Positions 23,701 to 32,785 of a stretch of 64,000 bases of DNA are shown here, one piece after another (position 1 is the first letter of the stretch; each line of letters begins with the position of its first letter). This DNA is from Gemmobacter fulvus. Lineage in GTDB: Bacteria; Pseudomonadota; Alphaproteobacteria; Rhodobacterales; Rhodobacteraceae. The notes beneath the pieces were generated by a model. That model searched no databases and was not told the origin of the DNA. It saw only the letters and a list, made by a program, of their open reading frames with translations. Made by a program: the position numbers and the translations under genes. The stretch lies in the NCBI RefSeq assembly GCF_018798885.1, contig NZ_CP076361.1, positions 3,253,501 through 3,317,500 on the forward strand, in the 5' to 3' direction.

Positions 23701-26550
23701 TTGGCCCCGCAACCGCAGATCGACCTGTCGCCCCCGGTGTCGGACGAGATCCGCCGCACCACCTGTTACATGTGTGCCTGCCGCTGTGGCATCAATGTGC
23801 ATCTGAAAAGCGGCGCGGTCAGCTATCTCGAGGGCAATCGCGACCATCCGGTGAACAAGGGGGTTCTCTGTGCCAAGGGGGCCTCGGGGATCCAGCAGGT
23901 GACGGCCCCGTCGCGGCTGCGCGCGCCCTTGCGCCGGGTCGGGCCGCGCGGGTCGGGTGCCTTCGAGGAAATCAGCTGGGACGAGGCGCTGGCGCTGGCG
24001 GTCAGCTGGATGAAACCGCTGCGCGACACCGCGCCCGAGCGTTTCGCCTTTTTCACCGGGCGCGACCAGAGCCAGAGCCTGACCGGCTATTGGGCGCAGA
24101 TGTTCGGCACGCCCAATTACGCGGCGCATGGCGGGTTCTGCTCGGTCAATATGGCGGCGGCGGGCATCTACACCATGGGCGGCGCGTTCTGGGAGTTCGG
24201 CCAGCCGGATTGGGAGCATACGAAGCTGTTCGTCATGTTCGGCGTGGCCGAAGACCATGACAGCAACCCGATCAAGATCGGTCTGGGCAAGCTGAAGGCG
24301 CGGGGGGCCAAGGTGATCGGCGTCAATCCGATCCGCACCGGCTATAACGCGGTGGCGGACGACTGGTATGGGGTGACGCCCGGCACCGACGGGCTGCTGA
24401 TCCTCGCGCTGATCCATTGCCTGCTGGAGGCGGGCAAGGTCGATCTCGATTATCTGGCGCAATGGACCAATGCCGCCTGTCTGGTGAACGAAGATCCGGG
24501 GGCGGAACATGGCCTGCTGCTGAAAAACGCCGAACGCCAGCCCTTTGTGATCGACCGGCGCAGCGGGATGCCTGCAAGCTGGGATGGCCGCGATGTGCAG
24601 CCCGATCTGGGTGCCACATGGCAGGGGCATCGCACGGTGTTCCGGCATCTTGCGGAACGCTATCTTGCCCCCGACTATGCCCCCGAGGCGGTGGCCGACC
24701 GCGTGGGCATTCCGGCGGCGCGGATCCGCGGGCTGGCGGCAGAGCTGGCCGAGGTGGCCTTTGGCGCGCCAGTCGTGCTGGAGCGGCCCTGGGTCGATTT
24801 TCGCGGCAACGCACATGCGCGCATGATCGGTCGCCCGGTGAGCTTTCATGCGATGCGTGGCATTTCGGCCCATTCCAACGGGTTTCAGACCGCGCGCGCG
24901 CTGCATCTGCTGCAAATCCTGCTGGGCACGGTGGAAACGCCGGGCGGTTATCGCTTCAAGCCGCCCTATCCCAAACCCGTCGAGGCGCATCCCAGCCCGC
25001 ATTTCCGGGTGACGCCCGGCGCGCCGCTGGACGGGCCGCATCTGGGCTATGTGCGGGGGCCGGAAAGCCTGTGTCTGCATCCCGATGGCCGCCCGGCGCG
25101 GATCGACAAGGCCTATAGCTGGGAAAACCCGCTGTCGGCGCATGGGCTGATGCATATGGTGATCCCCAATGCGGTGGCGGGCGATCCCTATCCGATCGAC
25201 ACGCTGTTTCTGTATATGGCGAACATGGCGTGGAATTCGTCGATGAATACCGCCGCCGTGATGGAGATGCTGACCCGGACGGGGGCGGACGGGGCCTATG
25301 CCATTCCGCACATCATCTATTCCGATGCCTATGCGTCGGAAATGGTGGCCTATGCCGATCTGATCCTGCCCGATACCACCTATCTGGAGCGGCATGATTG
25401 CATCAGCCTGCTGGACCGCCCGATTTCCGAACCGGGGGCGGCGGGTGATGCGATCCGCTGGCCGGTGGTGGAGCCGGACCGCGATGTGCGCGGCTTCCAG
25501 TCGGTGCTGATTGATCTGGGCGCGCGGCTGGGCCTGCCCGGCTTTGTCGATGCCGAGGGGCAGCCGCTGTACGCCGATTACGCCGATTACATCACCCGCC
25601 ATCAGCGCCGCCCCGGTGTCGGGCCATTGATGGGCTATCGTGGCAGCGGCGAGGAGACCGGGCGCGGCGCCCCCAACCCCGATCAACTGGCGCGCTATAT
25701 CGAAAACGGCGGTTTCTTTCAGGCGCATGTGCCGGAAGATGCCGCCTATTTCAAACCGTGGAACAGCGCCTATCAGGACTGGGCGGTGGAGATGGGGTTT
25801 TACGACAGCCCGCAGCCCTATCTGTTCTCGATCCTGTCAGAGCCGATGCGCCGCTTTCAACTGGCCGCCGAAGGGCATGGCCCGATCCAGCCACCCGATG
25901 CGCTGCGGGCGCGGCTGAAGCTGGCGATGGACCCGCTGCCCGTCTGGTATCCGCCGCTGGATGATGCGGGCGAGTATCCGATCCATGCCCTGACGCAGCG
26001 CCCGATGGCGATGTATCATAGCTGGGGCAGCCAGAACGCCTGGCTGCGCCAGATCCATGGGCACAATCCCCTGTATCTGCCGACGAAACTCTGGCAGGCG
26101 CATGGCTTTGCCGAAGGCGATTGGGCGCGCGTCACCTCGCGCAATGGCGAGATCGTGGTGCCGGTGGCGCATATGGCGGCGCTGAATGAGCATACGGTCT
26201 GGACCTGGAACGCCATCGGCAAACGCAAGCACGCCTGGGGACTGGACGCCTACGCCCCCGAGGCCACAAGGGGCTTTCTGCTCAACCCGCTGATTTCAGA
26301 GCTTTTGCCGGAACGCGGCGATGGGCTGCGCTGGTCGAACTCGGATCCGGTGACGGGGCAGGCGGCGTGGTTCGATCTGCGGGTGCGGATCGAGAAGGCC
26401 GCACCGCAGACCGGGTCGCAACCCGCTTTCGCGCCGCTGCCCGATCCGCCGCGCGCAGGCGGCGGGCGCGGAGCGGATCAGGCGCAGGCCAAACCCTTGG
26501 CCGGGTTTTTCAGCCGGTTGCTGGGCACTTCGGGAAAGGACACAGCATGA
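23701..26550 (+). CDS. soeA: Molybdopterin oxidoreductase catalytic subunit, SoeA-like sulfite dehydrogenase
   Basis: This is a 949-residue DMSO-reductase-family catalytic subunit. The N-terminal [4Fe-4S] site is Cys22, Cys25, Cys29 and Cys57. Cys147 in HGGFCSVN is the likely molybdenum ligand. The guanine dinucleotide-binding C-terminal domain is present. There is no twin-arginine signal peptide, so the protein faces the cytoplasm, as described for SoeABC, which oxidises sulfite to sulfate. Two overlapping genes encode the ferredoxin-like and DmsC-like subunits. The start is TTG at 23701, with AGAGGTAAGG upstream. Another substrate within the polysulfide/tetrathionate branch cannot be excluded. 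Confidence 0.72.
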   Translation: MAPQPQIDLSPPVSDEIRRTTCYMCACRCGINVHLKSGAVSYLEGNRDHPVNKGVLCAKGASGIQQVTAPSRLRAPLRRVGPRGSGAFEEISWDEALALAVSWMKPLRDTAPERFAFFTGRDQSQSLTGYWAQMFGTPNYAAHGGFCSVNMAAAGIYTMGGAFWEFGQPDWEHTKLFVMFGVAEDHDSNPIKIGLGKLKARGAKVIGVNPIRTGYNAVADDWYGVTPGTDGLLILALIHCLLEAGKVDLDYLAQWTNAACLVNEDPGAEHGLLLKNAERQPFVIDRRSGMPASWDGRDVQPDLGATWQGHRTVFRHLAERYLAPDYAPEAVADRVGIPAARIRGLAAELAEVAFGAPVVLERPWVDFRGNAHARMIGRPVSFHAMRGISAHSNGFQTARALHLLQILLGTVETPGGYRFKPPYPKPVEAHPSPHFRVTPGAPLDGPHLGYVRGPESLCLHPDGRPARIDKAYSWENPLSAHGLMHMVIPNAVAGDPYPIDTLFLYMANMAWNSSMNTAAVMEMLTRTGADGAYAIPHIIYSDAYASEMVAYADLILPDTTYLERHDCISLLDRPISEPGAAGDAIRWPVVEPDRDVRGFQSVLIDLGARLGLPGFVDAEGQPLYADYADYITRHQRRPGVGPLMGYRGSGEETGRGAPNPDQLARYIENGGFFQAHVPEDAAYFKPWNSAYQDWAVEMGFYDSPQPYLFSILSEPMRRFQLAAEGHGPIQPPDALRARLKLAMDPLPVWYPPLDDAGEYPIHALTQRPMAMYHSWGSQNAWLRQIHGHNPLYLPTKLWQAHGFAEGDWARVTSRNGEIVVPVAHMAALNEHTVWTWNAIGKRKHAWGLDAYAPEATRGFLLNPLISELLPERGDGLRWSNSDPVTGQAAWFDLRVRIEKAAPQTGSQPAFAPLPDPPRAGGGRGADQAQAKPLAGFFSRLLGTSGKDTA

Positions 26551-27284
26551 CCTGTCTGCCGGGCAAGACCGACCGGGCGCTGGGCCTTGTGATCGACCTT
26601 GACACCTGCGTCGGCTGTCATGCCTGCGTGACCGCCTGCAAGGGCTGGAACGATCAGGGATATGGGGTTGCGCTGTCGGATCAGGATCCTTACGGGGCTG
26701 ATCCCTCCGGCACCTTCCTCAATCGGGTGCACAGCTATCAGCTGACACCCGATGATGCCGCGCCGCAGATCGTGAACTTTCCGCGCTCTTGCCTGCATTG
26801 CGCCGATGCACCCTGCGTGACCGTCTGCCCCACCGGGGCCAGTTACAAGCGGGTCGAGGATGGCATCGTTCTGGTGAACGAGGCCGCCTGCATCGGCTGC
26901 GGCCTGTGTGCCTGGGCCTGCCCTTATGGCGCGCGCGAACTGGATCAGGCGGCGGGGGTGATGAAGAAATGCACGCTCTGCGTGGACCGCATCTATAACG
27001 AAACCCTGCCCGAAGAGGATCGCGAGCCCGCCTGTGTGCGCACCTGCCCGACGGGCGCGCGGCATTTCGGTGATCTGGCCGATCCTGACAGCGCGGTCAG
27101 CAAGCTGGTGGCAGAGCGCGGGGGGTATGATCTGATGCCCGAACAGGCGACGCGGCCCACCAATAAATACCTGCCGCCCCGGCGCAAGGATGCCCCGCAG
27201 CGCAGCCTGCTGGAGCCGTTGCTGGATGTGCAGGCCACTGGCCTTGCGGGCTGGCTGGACCGGCTGCTGGGGAAACTGCCATGA
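26547..27284 (+). CDS. soeB: Four-cluster ferredoxin subunit, SoeB-like
   Basis: This 245-residue electron-transfer subunit has four cysteine groups: CVGCHACVTAC, CLHCADAPCVTVC, CIGCGLCAWAC, and CTLC plus CVRTC. They are sufficient for four [4Fe-4S] clusters in the DmsB/NrfC pattern. It should pass electrons from the molybdenum subunit to the membrane anchor. The ATG overlaps the soeA stop by four bases. A longer in-frame reading from 26367 lies inside soeA and is discounted. Confidence 0.85.
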   Translation: MTCLPGKTDRALGLVIDLDTCVGCHACVTACKGWNDQGYGVALSDQDPYGADPSGTFLNRVHSYQLTPDDAAPQIVNFPRSCLHCADAPCVTVCPTGASYKRVEDGIVLVNEAACIGCGLCAWACPYGARELDQAAGVMKKCTLCVDRIYNETLPEEDREPACVRTCPTGARHFGDLADPDSAVSKLVAERGGYDLMPEQATRPTNKYLPPRRKDAPQRSLLEPLLDVQATGLAGWLDRLLGKLP

Positions 27285-28144
27285 ACCCGGCTCCTTCCGT
27301 CATCCTGTTCACCGTGCTGTCAGGTCTGGGCTTTGGTTATCTGGCCCTGCTGGGTTTTGGTATTGTGCAGCCACAGGGCGGATGCGCCTTTCTGGCATGG
27401 GGGCTTGGCTATGCGCTGTCCGTGATAGGGCTGCTGGCCTCCACCTTCCATCTGGGGCGGCCCGACCGCGCATGGCGCGCCTTCAGCCAATGGCGCAGCA
27501 GCTGGTTGTCGCGCGAGGGATGCGCTGCGGTTGCCACGCTGCTGTTGCTTGCGCCTCAGGCCTTGAGCGATTGGCTCGGGCTTGGCTGGCCGCGGCTGTT
27601 TGGCGTGGCGGGGGCGGGGTTGGCGCTGCTGACCGTGCTGTGCACGGCGATGATCTATGCCCAGCTGAAAACCGTGCCGCGCTGGAATCACTGGACCACC
27701 GTCGCGCTGTTTCTGGGGGTCAGCCTGACGGGCGGCAGCCTGCTTGCGGCGGAACGCCTGCTGGCGGTGCCGCTGGGGCTGGCGCTGTCGGTGCTGCTGA
27801 CTATCAGCTTTCGTCTGGGCGACGGGCGGTTTGCGGCGCGGGGGCATGATCTGGCCACAGCCACCGGGCTGCGCCATGCCGCCGTGTTTGAACAGCCGCA
27901 TACCGGCAGCAATTACCTGACGCGCGAGATGATCTTTGTCGTCGGGCGCAAACATGCACGGCGGCTGCGGGCGATTGCGGTGATCTGCGCCGGGTTGCTG
28001 CCCGCGCTGCTGATCGCGCTGGGCAATGGCCCCGCCATGGTGGCGCTGGCGGTGGCGCTGCATCTGCTGGGGGCCTCTGCCGCGCGCTGGCTGTTTTTTG
28101 CCGAGGCCGAGCATGTGGTCGGGCTCTATTACGGGCGGCGCTGA
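27281..28144 (+). CDS. soeC: DmsC-family membrane anchor, SoeC-like
   Basis: This 287-residue protein has about eight hydrophobic helices of the DmsC type. It anchors the molybdoenzyme to the inner membrane and exchanges electrons with quinone. The segment near [19 protein letters not shown] resembles the conserved DmsC loop. Its ATG overlaps the soeB stop (ATGA), completing a tight three-gene operon. No molybdenum cofactor chaperone gene is adjacent. Confidence 0.85.
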   Translation: MNPAPSVILFTVLSGLGFGYLALLGFGIVQPQGGCAFLAWGLGYALSVIGLLASTFHLGRPDRAWRAFSQWRSSWLSREGCAAVATLLLLAPQALSDWLGLGWPRLFGVAGAGLALLTVLCTAMIYAQLKTVPRWNHWTTVALFLGVSLTGGSLLAAERLLAVPLGLALSVLLTISFRLGDGRFAARGHDLATATGLRHAAVFEQPHTGSNYLTREMIFVVGRKHARRLRAIAVICAGLLPALLIALGNGPAMVALAVALHLLGASAARWLFFAEAEHVVGLYYGRR

Positions 28145-28203
28145 TCCGGCTTGGCAAAGGCGCGATTTTCGCCCAAAAGGCCCGCTGCAACAGAGGTGGC
28201 GCG

Positions 28204-29334
28204 ATGGACGGTAAATTCTCATTCCAGATCAACGGCACGGATGGTCTGGCCCGCACCGGGGTCATTTCCACCCCGCGCGGCGAGATCCGCACCCCGGCCT
28301 TCATGCCGGTGGGCACCGCCGCCACGGTGAAGGCAATGCTGCCGGAATCGGTGCGCGCCACTGGGGCGGATATCCTGCTGGGCAATACCTATCACCTGAT
28401 GCTGCGCCCCACCGCCGAACGCATCGCGCGGCTGGGCGGGCTGCATCAGTTCATGAACTGGCAACGCCCGATCCTGACCGATTCCGGCGGGTTTCAGGTG
28501 ATGAGCCTCGCCTCGCTGCGCAAGCTGACCGAAGAGGGTGTGCGCTTCTCCAGCCATATCGACGGCAGCAAACACATGCTGTCGCCCGAACGCAGCATGG
28601 AGATCCAGAAGCTGCTCGGCTCTGACATCGTGATGTGTTTCGATGAATGTCCGGCCTTGCCCGCCACGGATGAGGCGGTGGCGAAATCCATGCGGCTGTC
28701 GATGCGCTGGGCGCAGCGGTCGCGCGATGCCTTTGGCGACCGGCCCGGCCATGCGCTGTTCGGCATCATGCAGGGCGGCGTGAACCGCGAGCTGCGCGCG
28801 GAATCGGCCGAAGCGCTGCAGGCCATCGGTTTTGACGGCTATGCGGTGGGCGGTCTGGCCGTGGGCGAGGGGCAAGAGGCGATGTTCGGCGTGCTGGATT
28901 ATGCGCCGGGCTTCCTGCCGCAGGACAAACCGCGCTATCTGATGGGGGTGGGCAAACCCGATGACATCGTGGGCGCGGTAGAGCGGGGCATCGACATGAT
29001 GGATTGTGTTCTGCCCTCGCGCTCAGGGCGCACCGGGCAGGCCTGGACGCGGCGCGGGCAGGTCAACATCAAGAACGCCCGCCATCAGGACGACCCGCGT
29101 CCGCTGGATGAACATTGCACCTGCCCGGCCTGCCGCAACTACAGCCGCGCCTATCTGCATCATGTGTTCAAGGCGCAAGAGATGATTTCGGGGATGCTGC
29201 TGACCTGGCACAACCTGCATTATTTCCAGGAGCTGATGCAGGGTCTGCGCGATGCGATTGCCGCCGGGAATCTCGCGGGCTTTGTCGCCGCCTTCCACGC
29301 GCAGCGCGCGGAAGGCGATATTGATCCGCTCTGA
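28204..29334 (+). CDS. tgt: tRNA-guanine(34) transglycosylase (queuine tRNA-ribosyltransferase)
   Basis: This 376-residue enzyme exchanges guanine 34 for preQ1 in Asp, Asn, His and Tyr tRNAs. Visible features are the substrate-pocket aspartate in [12 protein letters not shown], the segment [32 protein letters not shown] with the catalytic region, and the zinc site CTCPAC...H near residues 304-335. Length is typical. The ATG at 28204 follows CAGAGGTGGCG. No other queuosine gene is adjacent. Confidence 0.96.
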   Translation: MDGKFSFQINGTDGLARTGVISTPRGEIRTPAFMPVGTAATVKAMLPESVRATGADILLGNTYHLMLRPTAERIARLGGLHQFMNWQRPILTDSGGFQVMSLASLRKLTEEGVRFSSHIDGSKHMLSPERSMEIQKLLGSDIVMCFDECPALPATDEAVAKSMRLSMRWAQRSRDAFGDRPGHALFGIMQGGVNRELRAESAEALQAIGFDGYAVGGLAVGEGQEAMFGVLDYAPGFLPQDKPRYLMGVGKPDDIVGAVERGIDMMDCVLPSRSGRTGQAWTRRGQVNIKNARHQDDPRPLDEHCTCPACRNYSRAYLHHVFKAQEMISGMLLTWHNLHYFQELMQGLRDAIAAGNLAGFVAAFHAQRAEGDIDPL

Positions 29335-29346
29335 CCGGGGAGGGGG

Positions 29347-30039
29347 TCAGCGTTTGAACAGCATGTCCATCGCCTGTTTGTCCATGACCGGCTGGCGGGC
29401 TTCGGCTCCCACGGCGCGGCCCTTCTGAAATGCCGGGCGCGCCGCCAGCGCCTCCAGCCAGCGGGCGAGGTGCGGCTTGTCGTCGAGGCTCTGCTGCTGG
29501 CCTTCCCAGCCCATCGCCCAGGGCCAGATCGCGATATCGGCGATGGTCAGGCTGTCACCCGTGACAAAGCTCTTGTCCGCCAGTTGCCGGTCCAGCACGC
29601 CGTAAAGCCGCCCGACCTCGCGCCGATAGCGGTCCTGCGCATAGGGCAGCACCTGCGGCGGATCCATCTGCGGCGCGTATTTCAGAAAGTGATGCGCCTG
29701 TCCGGCCATCGGCCCGACACCGCCCATCTGCCACATCAGCCATTGATCCACCGCCACCCGCTCGCGTTCGCTGCGGCCATAGAGCTGGCCGGTCTTGCGG
29801 GCCAGATATTGCAGGATGGCGCCGGATTCAAAGATGGCGATCGGGGCCCCATCCGGGCCATCGGGATCGACAATCGCGGGCATGCGGTTGTTGGGCGCAA
29901 TCGCCAGAAACTCGGGCTTGAACTGATCGCCCGCGCCGATGTTCACCAGTTTGACCGTATAGGGCAGGCCCAGCTCTTCCAGCGCGATGCTGATCTTGTG
30001 GCCATTGGGCGTGGGCCAGTAATGCAGGTCGATGGTCAT
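29347..30039 (-). CDS. Glutathione S-transferase family protein (YfcG/YghU-like)
   Basis: This 230-residue protein has a thioredoxin-fold N-terminal domain starting MTIDLHYWPTPNGHKISI, with the glutathione-contact cis-Pro in NNRMPAIVD and the ESGAI motif. An all-helical C-terminal domain follows. YfcG/YghU relatives are disulfide-bond oxidoreductases using glutathione. The start codon (complement of 30037-30039) has AAGGAG upstream. The gene is convergent with tgt and divergent from the riboswitch-controlled metZ. Confidence 0.9.
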   Translation of the reverse strand: MTIDLHYWPTPNGHKISIALEELGLPYTVKLVNIGAGDQFKPEFLAIAPNNRMPAIVDPDGPDGAPIAIFESGAILQYLARKTGQLYGRSERERVAVDQWLMWQMGGVGPMAGQAHHFLKYAPQMDPPQVLPYAQDRYRREVGRLYGVLDRQLADKSFVTGDSLTIADIAIWPWAMGWEGQQQSLDDKPHLARWLEALAARPAFQKGRAVGAEARQPVMDKQAMDMLFKR

Positions 30040-30099
30040 GGCAGCTCCTTTTTGCGGCGATGAAAGCGCATCGGGCCGGTGCAGGCAAGCCACATGGCG

Positions 30100-30128
30100 T
30101 TGACCTTTGCGCGAGCCGGGAGTAAGGC
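30100..30128 (+). promoter_or_regulatory. Candidate sigma-70 promoter for the SAM-II/metZ transcript
   Basis: TTGACC (30100-30105) and TAAGGC (30123-30128) are separated by 17 bases. The predicted transcription start near 30135 coincides with the first paired base of the riboswitch. Confidence 0.6.
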
Positions 30129-30134
30129 CACATC

Positions 30135-30188
30135 CGTGGCGCTTTGTGACCGGATTGCGGGCCACGTTAAACAAACCGCTAAAAGGGC
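30135..30188 (+). ncRNA. SAM-II riboswitch
   Basis: The P1 stem CGTGGC (30135-30140) pairs with GCCACG (30161-30166). The loop contains the conserved ACCGGATTGCGG-like segment, whose GCGG can pair with CCGC (30176-30179) to form the pseudoknot. The A-rich 3' strand ends CGCTAAAAGGG, matching the SAM-II consensus. It binds S-adenosylmethionine and lowers expression of the O-succinylhomoserine sulfhydrylase gene just downstream. Confidence 0.9.
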
Positions 30189-30198
30189 AAGGGATCGA

Positions 30199-30228
30199 CC
30201 CTGAAGCCTTTCGGTCTTCGGGGTTTTT
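30199..30228 (+). terminator. Intrinsic terminator between the SAM-II aptamer and metZ
   Basis: An eight-base-pair stem (30199-30206 with 30216-30223, one G-T pair) has a nine-base loop and five T residues. It stands in the metZ leader, before the ribosome site GGAGGA (30237-30242), so it may act as an attenuator. Confidence 0.75.
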
Positions 30229-30248
30229 CTTTGTCCGGAGGACGGAAC

Positions 30249-31430
30249 ATGAGCAACACTTGGAAAACACGCACCACGCTGGTGCATGAGGGCAGCCGCC
30301 GCAGCCAATATGGCGAGATGGCCGAAGCGATCTTTCTGACGCAGGGTTTTGCCTATCCCACCGCCGAAAGCGCCGAGGCGCGCTTTCTGAAGGCGGGCGA
30401 GGATGAGTTCATCTATGCCCGGTATGGCAACCCCACCACGCGCAGCTTTGAAGAGCGGATTGCCGCGATTGAAGGCACCGAGGATGCCTTTGCCACCGCA
30501 AGCGGCATGGCGGCGGTGAATGGTGCGCTGGTGTCGATGCTGCGGGCCGGGGATCATGTGGTCTCGGCGCGGGCGCTGTTCGGCTCCTGTCTTTATATCC
30601 TCGAAGAGGTTCTGGGGCGCTATGGCGTCGAGGTCACCTTTGTCGACGGGGCTGATCTCGCGCAATGGCGCGCGGCGGTGCGGCCCGATACCAAGGCCGT
30701 GTTCTTTGAAAGCATGTCGAACCCGACGCTGGAGCTGGTGGATATTCGTGGCGTGGCCGAGATTGCCCATGCCGTCGGCGCGCTGGTGATCGTGGACAAT
30801 GTGTTTGCCACGCCGATCTTTTCGCGCGCCGTTGATCAGGGCGCGGATGTGGTGGTCTATTCGACCACGAAACACATTGACGGGCAGGGCCGGGCGCTGG
30901 GGGGCGTGATCTGCGGCACCACCGAGTTCATCCGCAAGGTGGCCGAGCCTTACATGAAACACACGGGCGGCTCGATGAGCCCGTTCACGGCGTGGATCAT
31001 GCTCAATGGCATGGCGACGCTGGATCTGCGCTGCCGGGCGATGGCCGACAGTGCGGCGCGGATCGCCGCCGCGCTGACCACGCATCCCGGCCTGTCGAAG
31101 GTGATCTATCCGGGGCTGGACAGCCATCCGCAGCATGATCTGGCCATGGCGCAGATGGGCTCGGGCGGGACGATGATTGCCTTTGACGTGACGGGCGGCA
31201 AGGATGCGGCGTTCCGCTTTATGAACGCGTTGGAAATCATCAAGATTTCCAACAATCTGGGCGATGCCAAATCCATCGCCACCCATCCGGCGACGACCAC
31301 GCACCAACGCCTGTCGCAAGAGCAGAAAGACAGCCTTGGCATCACGCCAGGCCTGATCCGGCTGTCGGTCGGCCTGGAAGATGCCGAGGATCTGATCACC
31401 GATCTGACCCGCGCCCTCGCTGCCGTCTGA
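30249..31430 (+). CDS. metZ: O-succinylhomoserine sulfhydrylase
   Basis: This 393-residue PLP enzyme of the Cys/Met metabolism family makes homocysteine from O-succinylhomoserine and sulfide. The PLP lysine lies in YSTTKHIDGQGR, and other family blocks include YARYGNPT, ASGMAAVN and LSVGLEDAEDLI. The ATG at 30249 is preceded by GGAGGACGG; an in-frame GTG at 30231 is discounted. Control by the SAM-II riboswitch in its leader fits the methionine pathway and supports the assignment over cystathionine synthase or lyase relatives. Confidence 0.93.
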   Translation: MSNTWKTRTTLVHEGSRRSQYGEMAEAIFLTQGFAYPTAESAEARFLKAGEDEFIYARYGNPTTRSFEERIAAIEGTEDAFATASGMAAVNGALVSMLRAGDHVVSARALFGSCLYILEEVLGRYGVEVTFVDGADLAQWRAAVRPDTKAVFFESMSNPTLELVDIRGVAEIAHAVGALVIVDNVFATPIFSRAVDQGADVVVYSTTKHIDGQGRALGGVICGTTEFIRKVAEPYMKHTGGSMSPFTAWIMLNGMATLDLRCRAMADSAARIAAALTTHPGLSKVIYPGLDSHPQHDLAMAQMGSGGTMIAFDVTGGKDAAFRFMNALEIIKISNNLGDAKSIATHPATTTHQRLSQEQKDSLGITPGLIRLSVGLEDAEDLITDLTRALAAV

Positions 31431-31450
31431 GGGGGCCGGGCCTGAACACC

Positions 31451-31480
31451 CCGGACGAAGCGCCCTGGCGCTTCGTCCGG
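31451..31480. other. Perfect 14-bp inverted repeat after metZ
   Basis: Arms 31451-31464 and 31467-31480 are exact reverse complements with a two-base centre (CT). There is no T run. It may protect the metZ mRNA 3' end or act as a factor-assisted terminator. Confidence 0.7.
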
Positions 31481-31638
31481 TGGCGCGCAAAGCGGCCTCG
31501 TGCTTTCTTGTCCTTGGGTGATCCGATGTCGGCTTTGTGCCGTAAAACAGCGGCAAGGGTTGGATATCGGTGCAAAATGCCCCATATGATAGCCCTGCGA
31601 CCATGGCATATGCCAAGACCGATGCAGGGGGGCGCGCG

Positions 31639-32727
31639 ATGAATATCCATACGCCGGAAATCGACCGGAAACCCAGCCGTGAAGAGGCCGAGGCCGCTCT
31701 TGCGGTGCTGCGCCAATGGGCGGGCAAAGCCACCGATGCCGAAATTGCGGCGGTCGATCCGGCAGCACGCGCCTTGGCCGGGGATGGCTATCCCGATCTG
31801 AGCCGTGATTATCCGGCAGAATTTCAGGTGGATGCCGCCTACAAGGACACTCTGCCCGATCTGCAAAATGGCCCGGCCAGCCTGATCCGGGGCGCGCGCA
31901 CGCAGATCCAGCATGTCGGCATTTCCAATTTCCGCCTGCCGATCCGCTATCGCACCCGCGATGCGGGCGAGGTCTTGCTGGAAACCAGCGTGACCGGCAC
32001 CGTCAGCCTTGAGGCGGAGAAGAAGGGCATCAACATGAGCCGCATCATGCGGTCGTTCTATGCCCATGCCGAACGCGATTTCAGCTTCGAGGTGATCGAA
32101 CACGCGCTGGAAGATTACAAACGCGATCTGGAAAGCTTTGATGCGCGCATCCAGATGCGGTTCAGCTTTCCGGTGAAGGTGCAATCGCTGCGCTCGGGCC
32201 TCAGCGGCTGGCAATATTATGACATCGCGCTGGAACTGGTGGATCGGGCAGGCGAACGCCTGAAGATCATGCATCTGGATTACGTCTATTCCAGCACCTG
32301 CCCCTGCTCGCTGGAGCTTTCGGAACATGCGCGGCGCATGCGCGGGCAACTGGCCACGCCGCATTCGCAACGCTCGGTCGCGCGGATTTCGGTGGTGCAG
32401 CAACCGGGCCGCTGCCTGTGGTTCGAGGATCTGATCGCGCTCTGCCGCGACGCCGTGCCGACCGAAACGCAGGTGATGGTGAAGCGCGAGGATGAGCAGG
32501 CATTTGCCGAGCTCAATGCCGCCAACCCGATCTTTGTCGAGGATGCGGCGCGGCTGTTCTGTGCCCAACTGCAATCCGATCCGCGCATCGGGGATTTTCG
32601 CGTGGTCGCCAGCCATCAGGAAAGCCTGCACAGCCATGATGCGGTCAGCGTGCTGACCTCTGGCCCGACCTTTGCGCAAGCCAGCCTCGATCCGCGGCTG
32701 TTTGGCACCTTGTTCCACATCGGCTGA
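31639..32727 (+). CDS. folE2: GTP cyclohydrolase FolE2 (type IB)
   Basis: This 362-residue member of COG1469 converts GTP to dihydroneopterin triphosphate, the first step of folate synthesis, with metal flexibility unlike FolE. Visible family segments include VGISNFRLPIRYR, LEAEKKGINMSRIMRSFY, the cysteine in STCPCSLELSEHAR, and the C-terminal VVASHQESLHSHDA. The ATG at 31639 is preferred over frames from 31570 or 31603, because similarity and a G-rich ribosome site (GGGGGGC) start there. folB and folP lie 13 kb further on. No obvious Zur site was seen upstream. Confidence 0.92.
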   Translation: MNIHTPEIDRKPSREEAEAALAVLRQWAGKATDAEIAAVDPAARALAGDGYPDLSRDYPAEFQVDAAYKDTLPDLQNGPASLIRGARTQIQHVGISNFRLPIRYRTRDAGEVLLETSVTGTVSLEAEKKGINMSRIMRSFYAHAERDFSFEVIEHALEDYKRDLESFDARIQMRFSFPVKVQSLRSGLSGWQYYDIALELVDRAGERLKIMHLDYVYSSTCPCSLELSEHARRMRGQLATPHSQRSVARISVVQQPGRCLWFEDLIALCRDAVPTETQVMVKREDEQAFAELNAANPIFVEDAARLFCAQLQSDPRIGDFRVVASHQESLHSHDAVSVLTSGPTFAQASLDPRLFGTLFHIG

Positions 32728-32785
32728 GGGCAGGACGGTGGCTGCGCTTGACAAAAGCGCGGCCACGTCAGAGGTCTGGCGCACC

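Noticed and set aside
23635-25728. A 697-residue minus-strand frame opposite soeA
   Set aside because: It is antisense to a well defined molybdoenzyme and has biased shadow composition.
28204-29334. A preQ1-type riboswitch upstream of tgt
   Set aside because: The gap to soeC is only 59 bases and shows no preQ1 aptamer pattern.
31560-31590. Promoter or Zur site before folE2
   Set aside because: The best -35/-10 pair has a 19-base gap, and no AT-rich Zur-type palindrome is visible.
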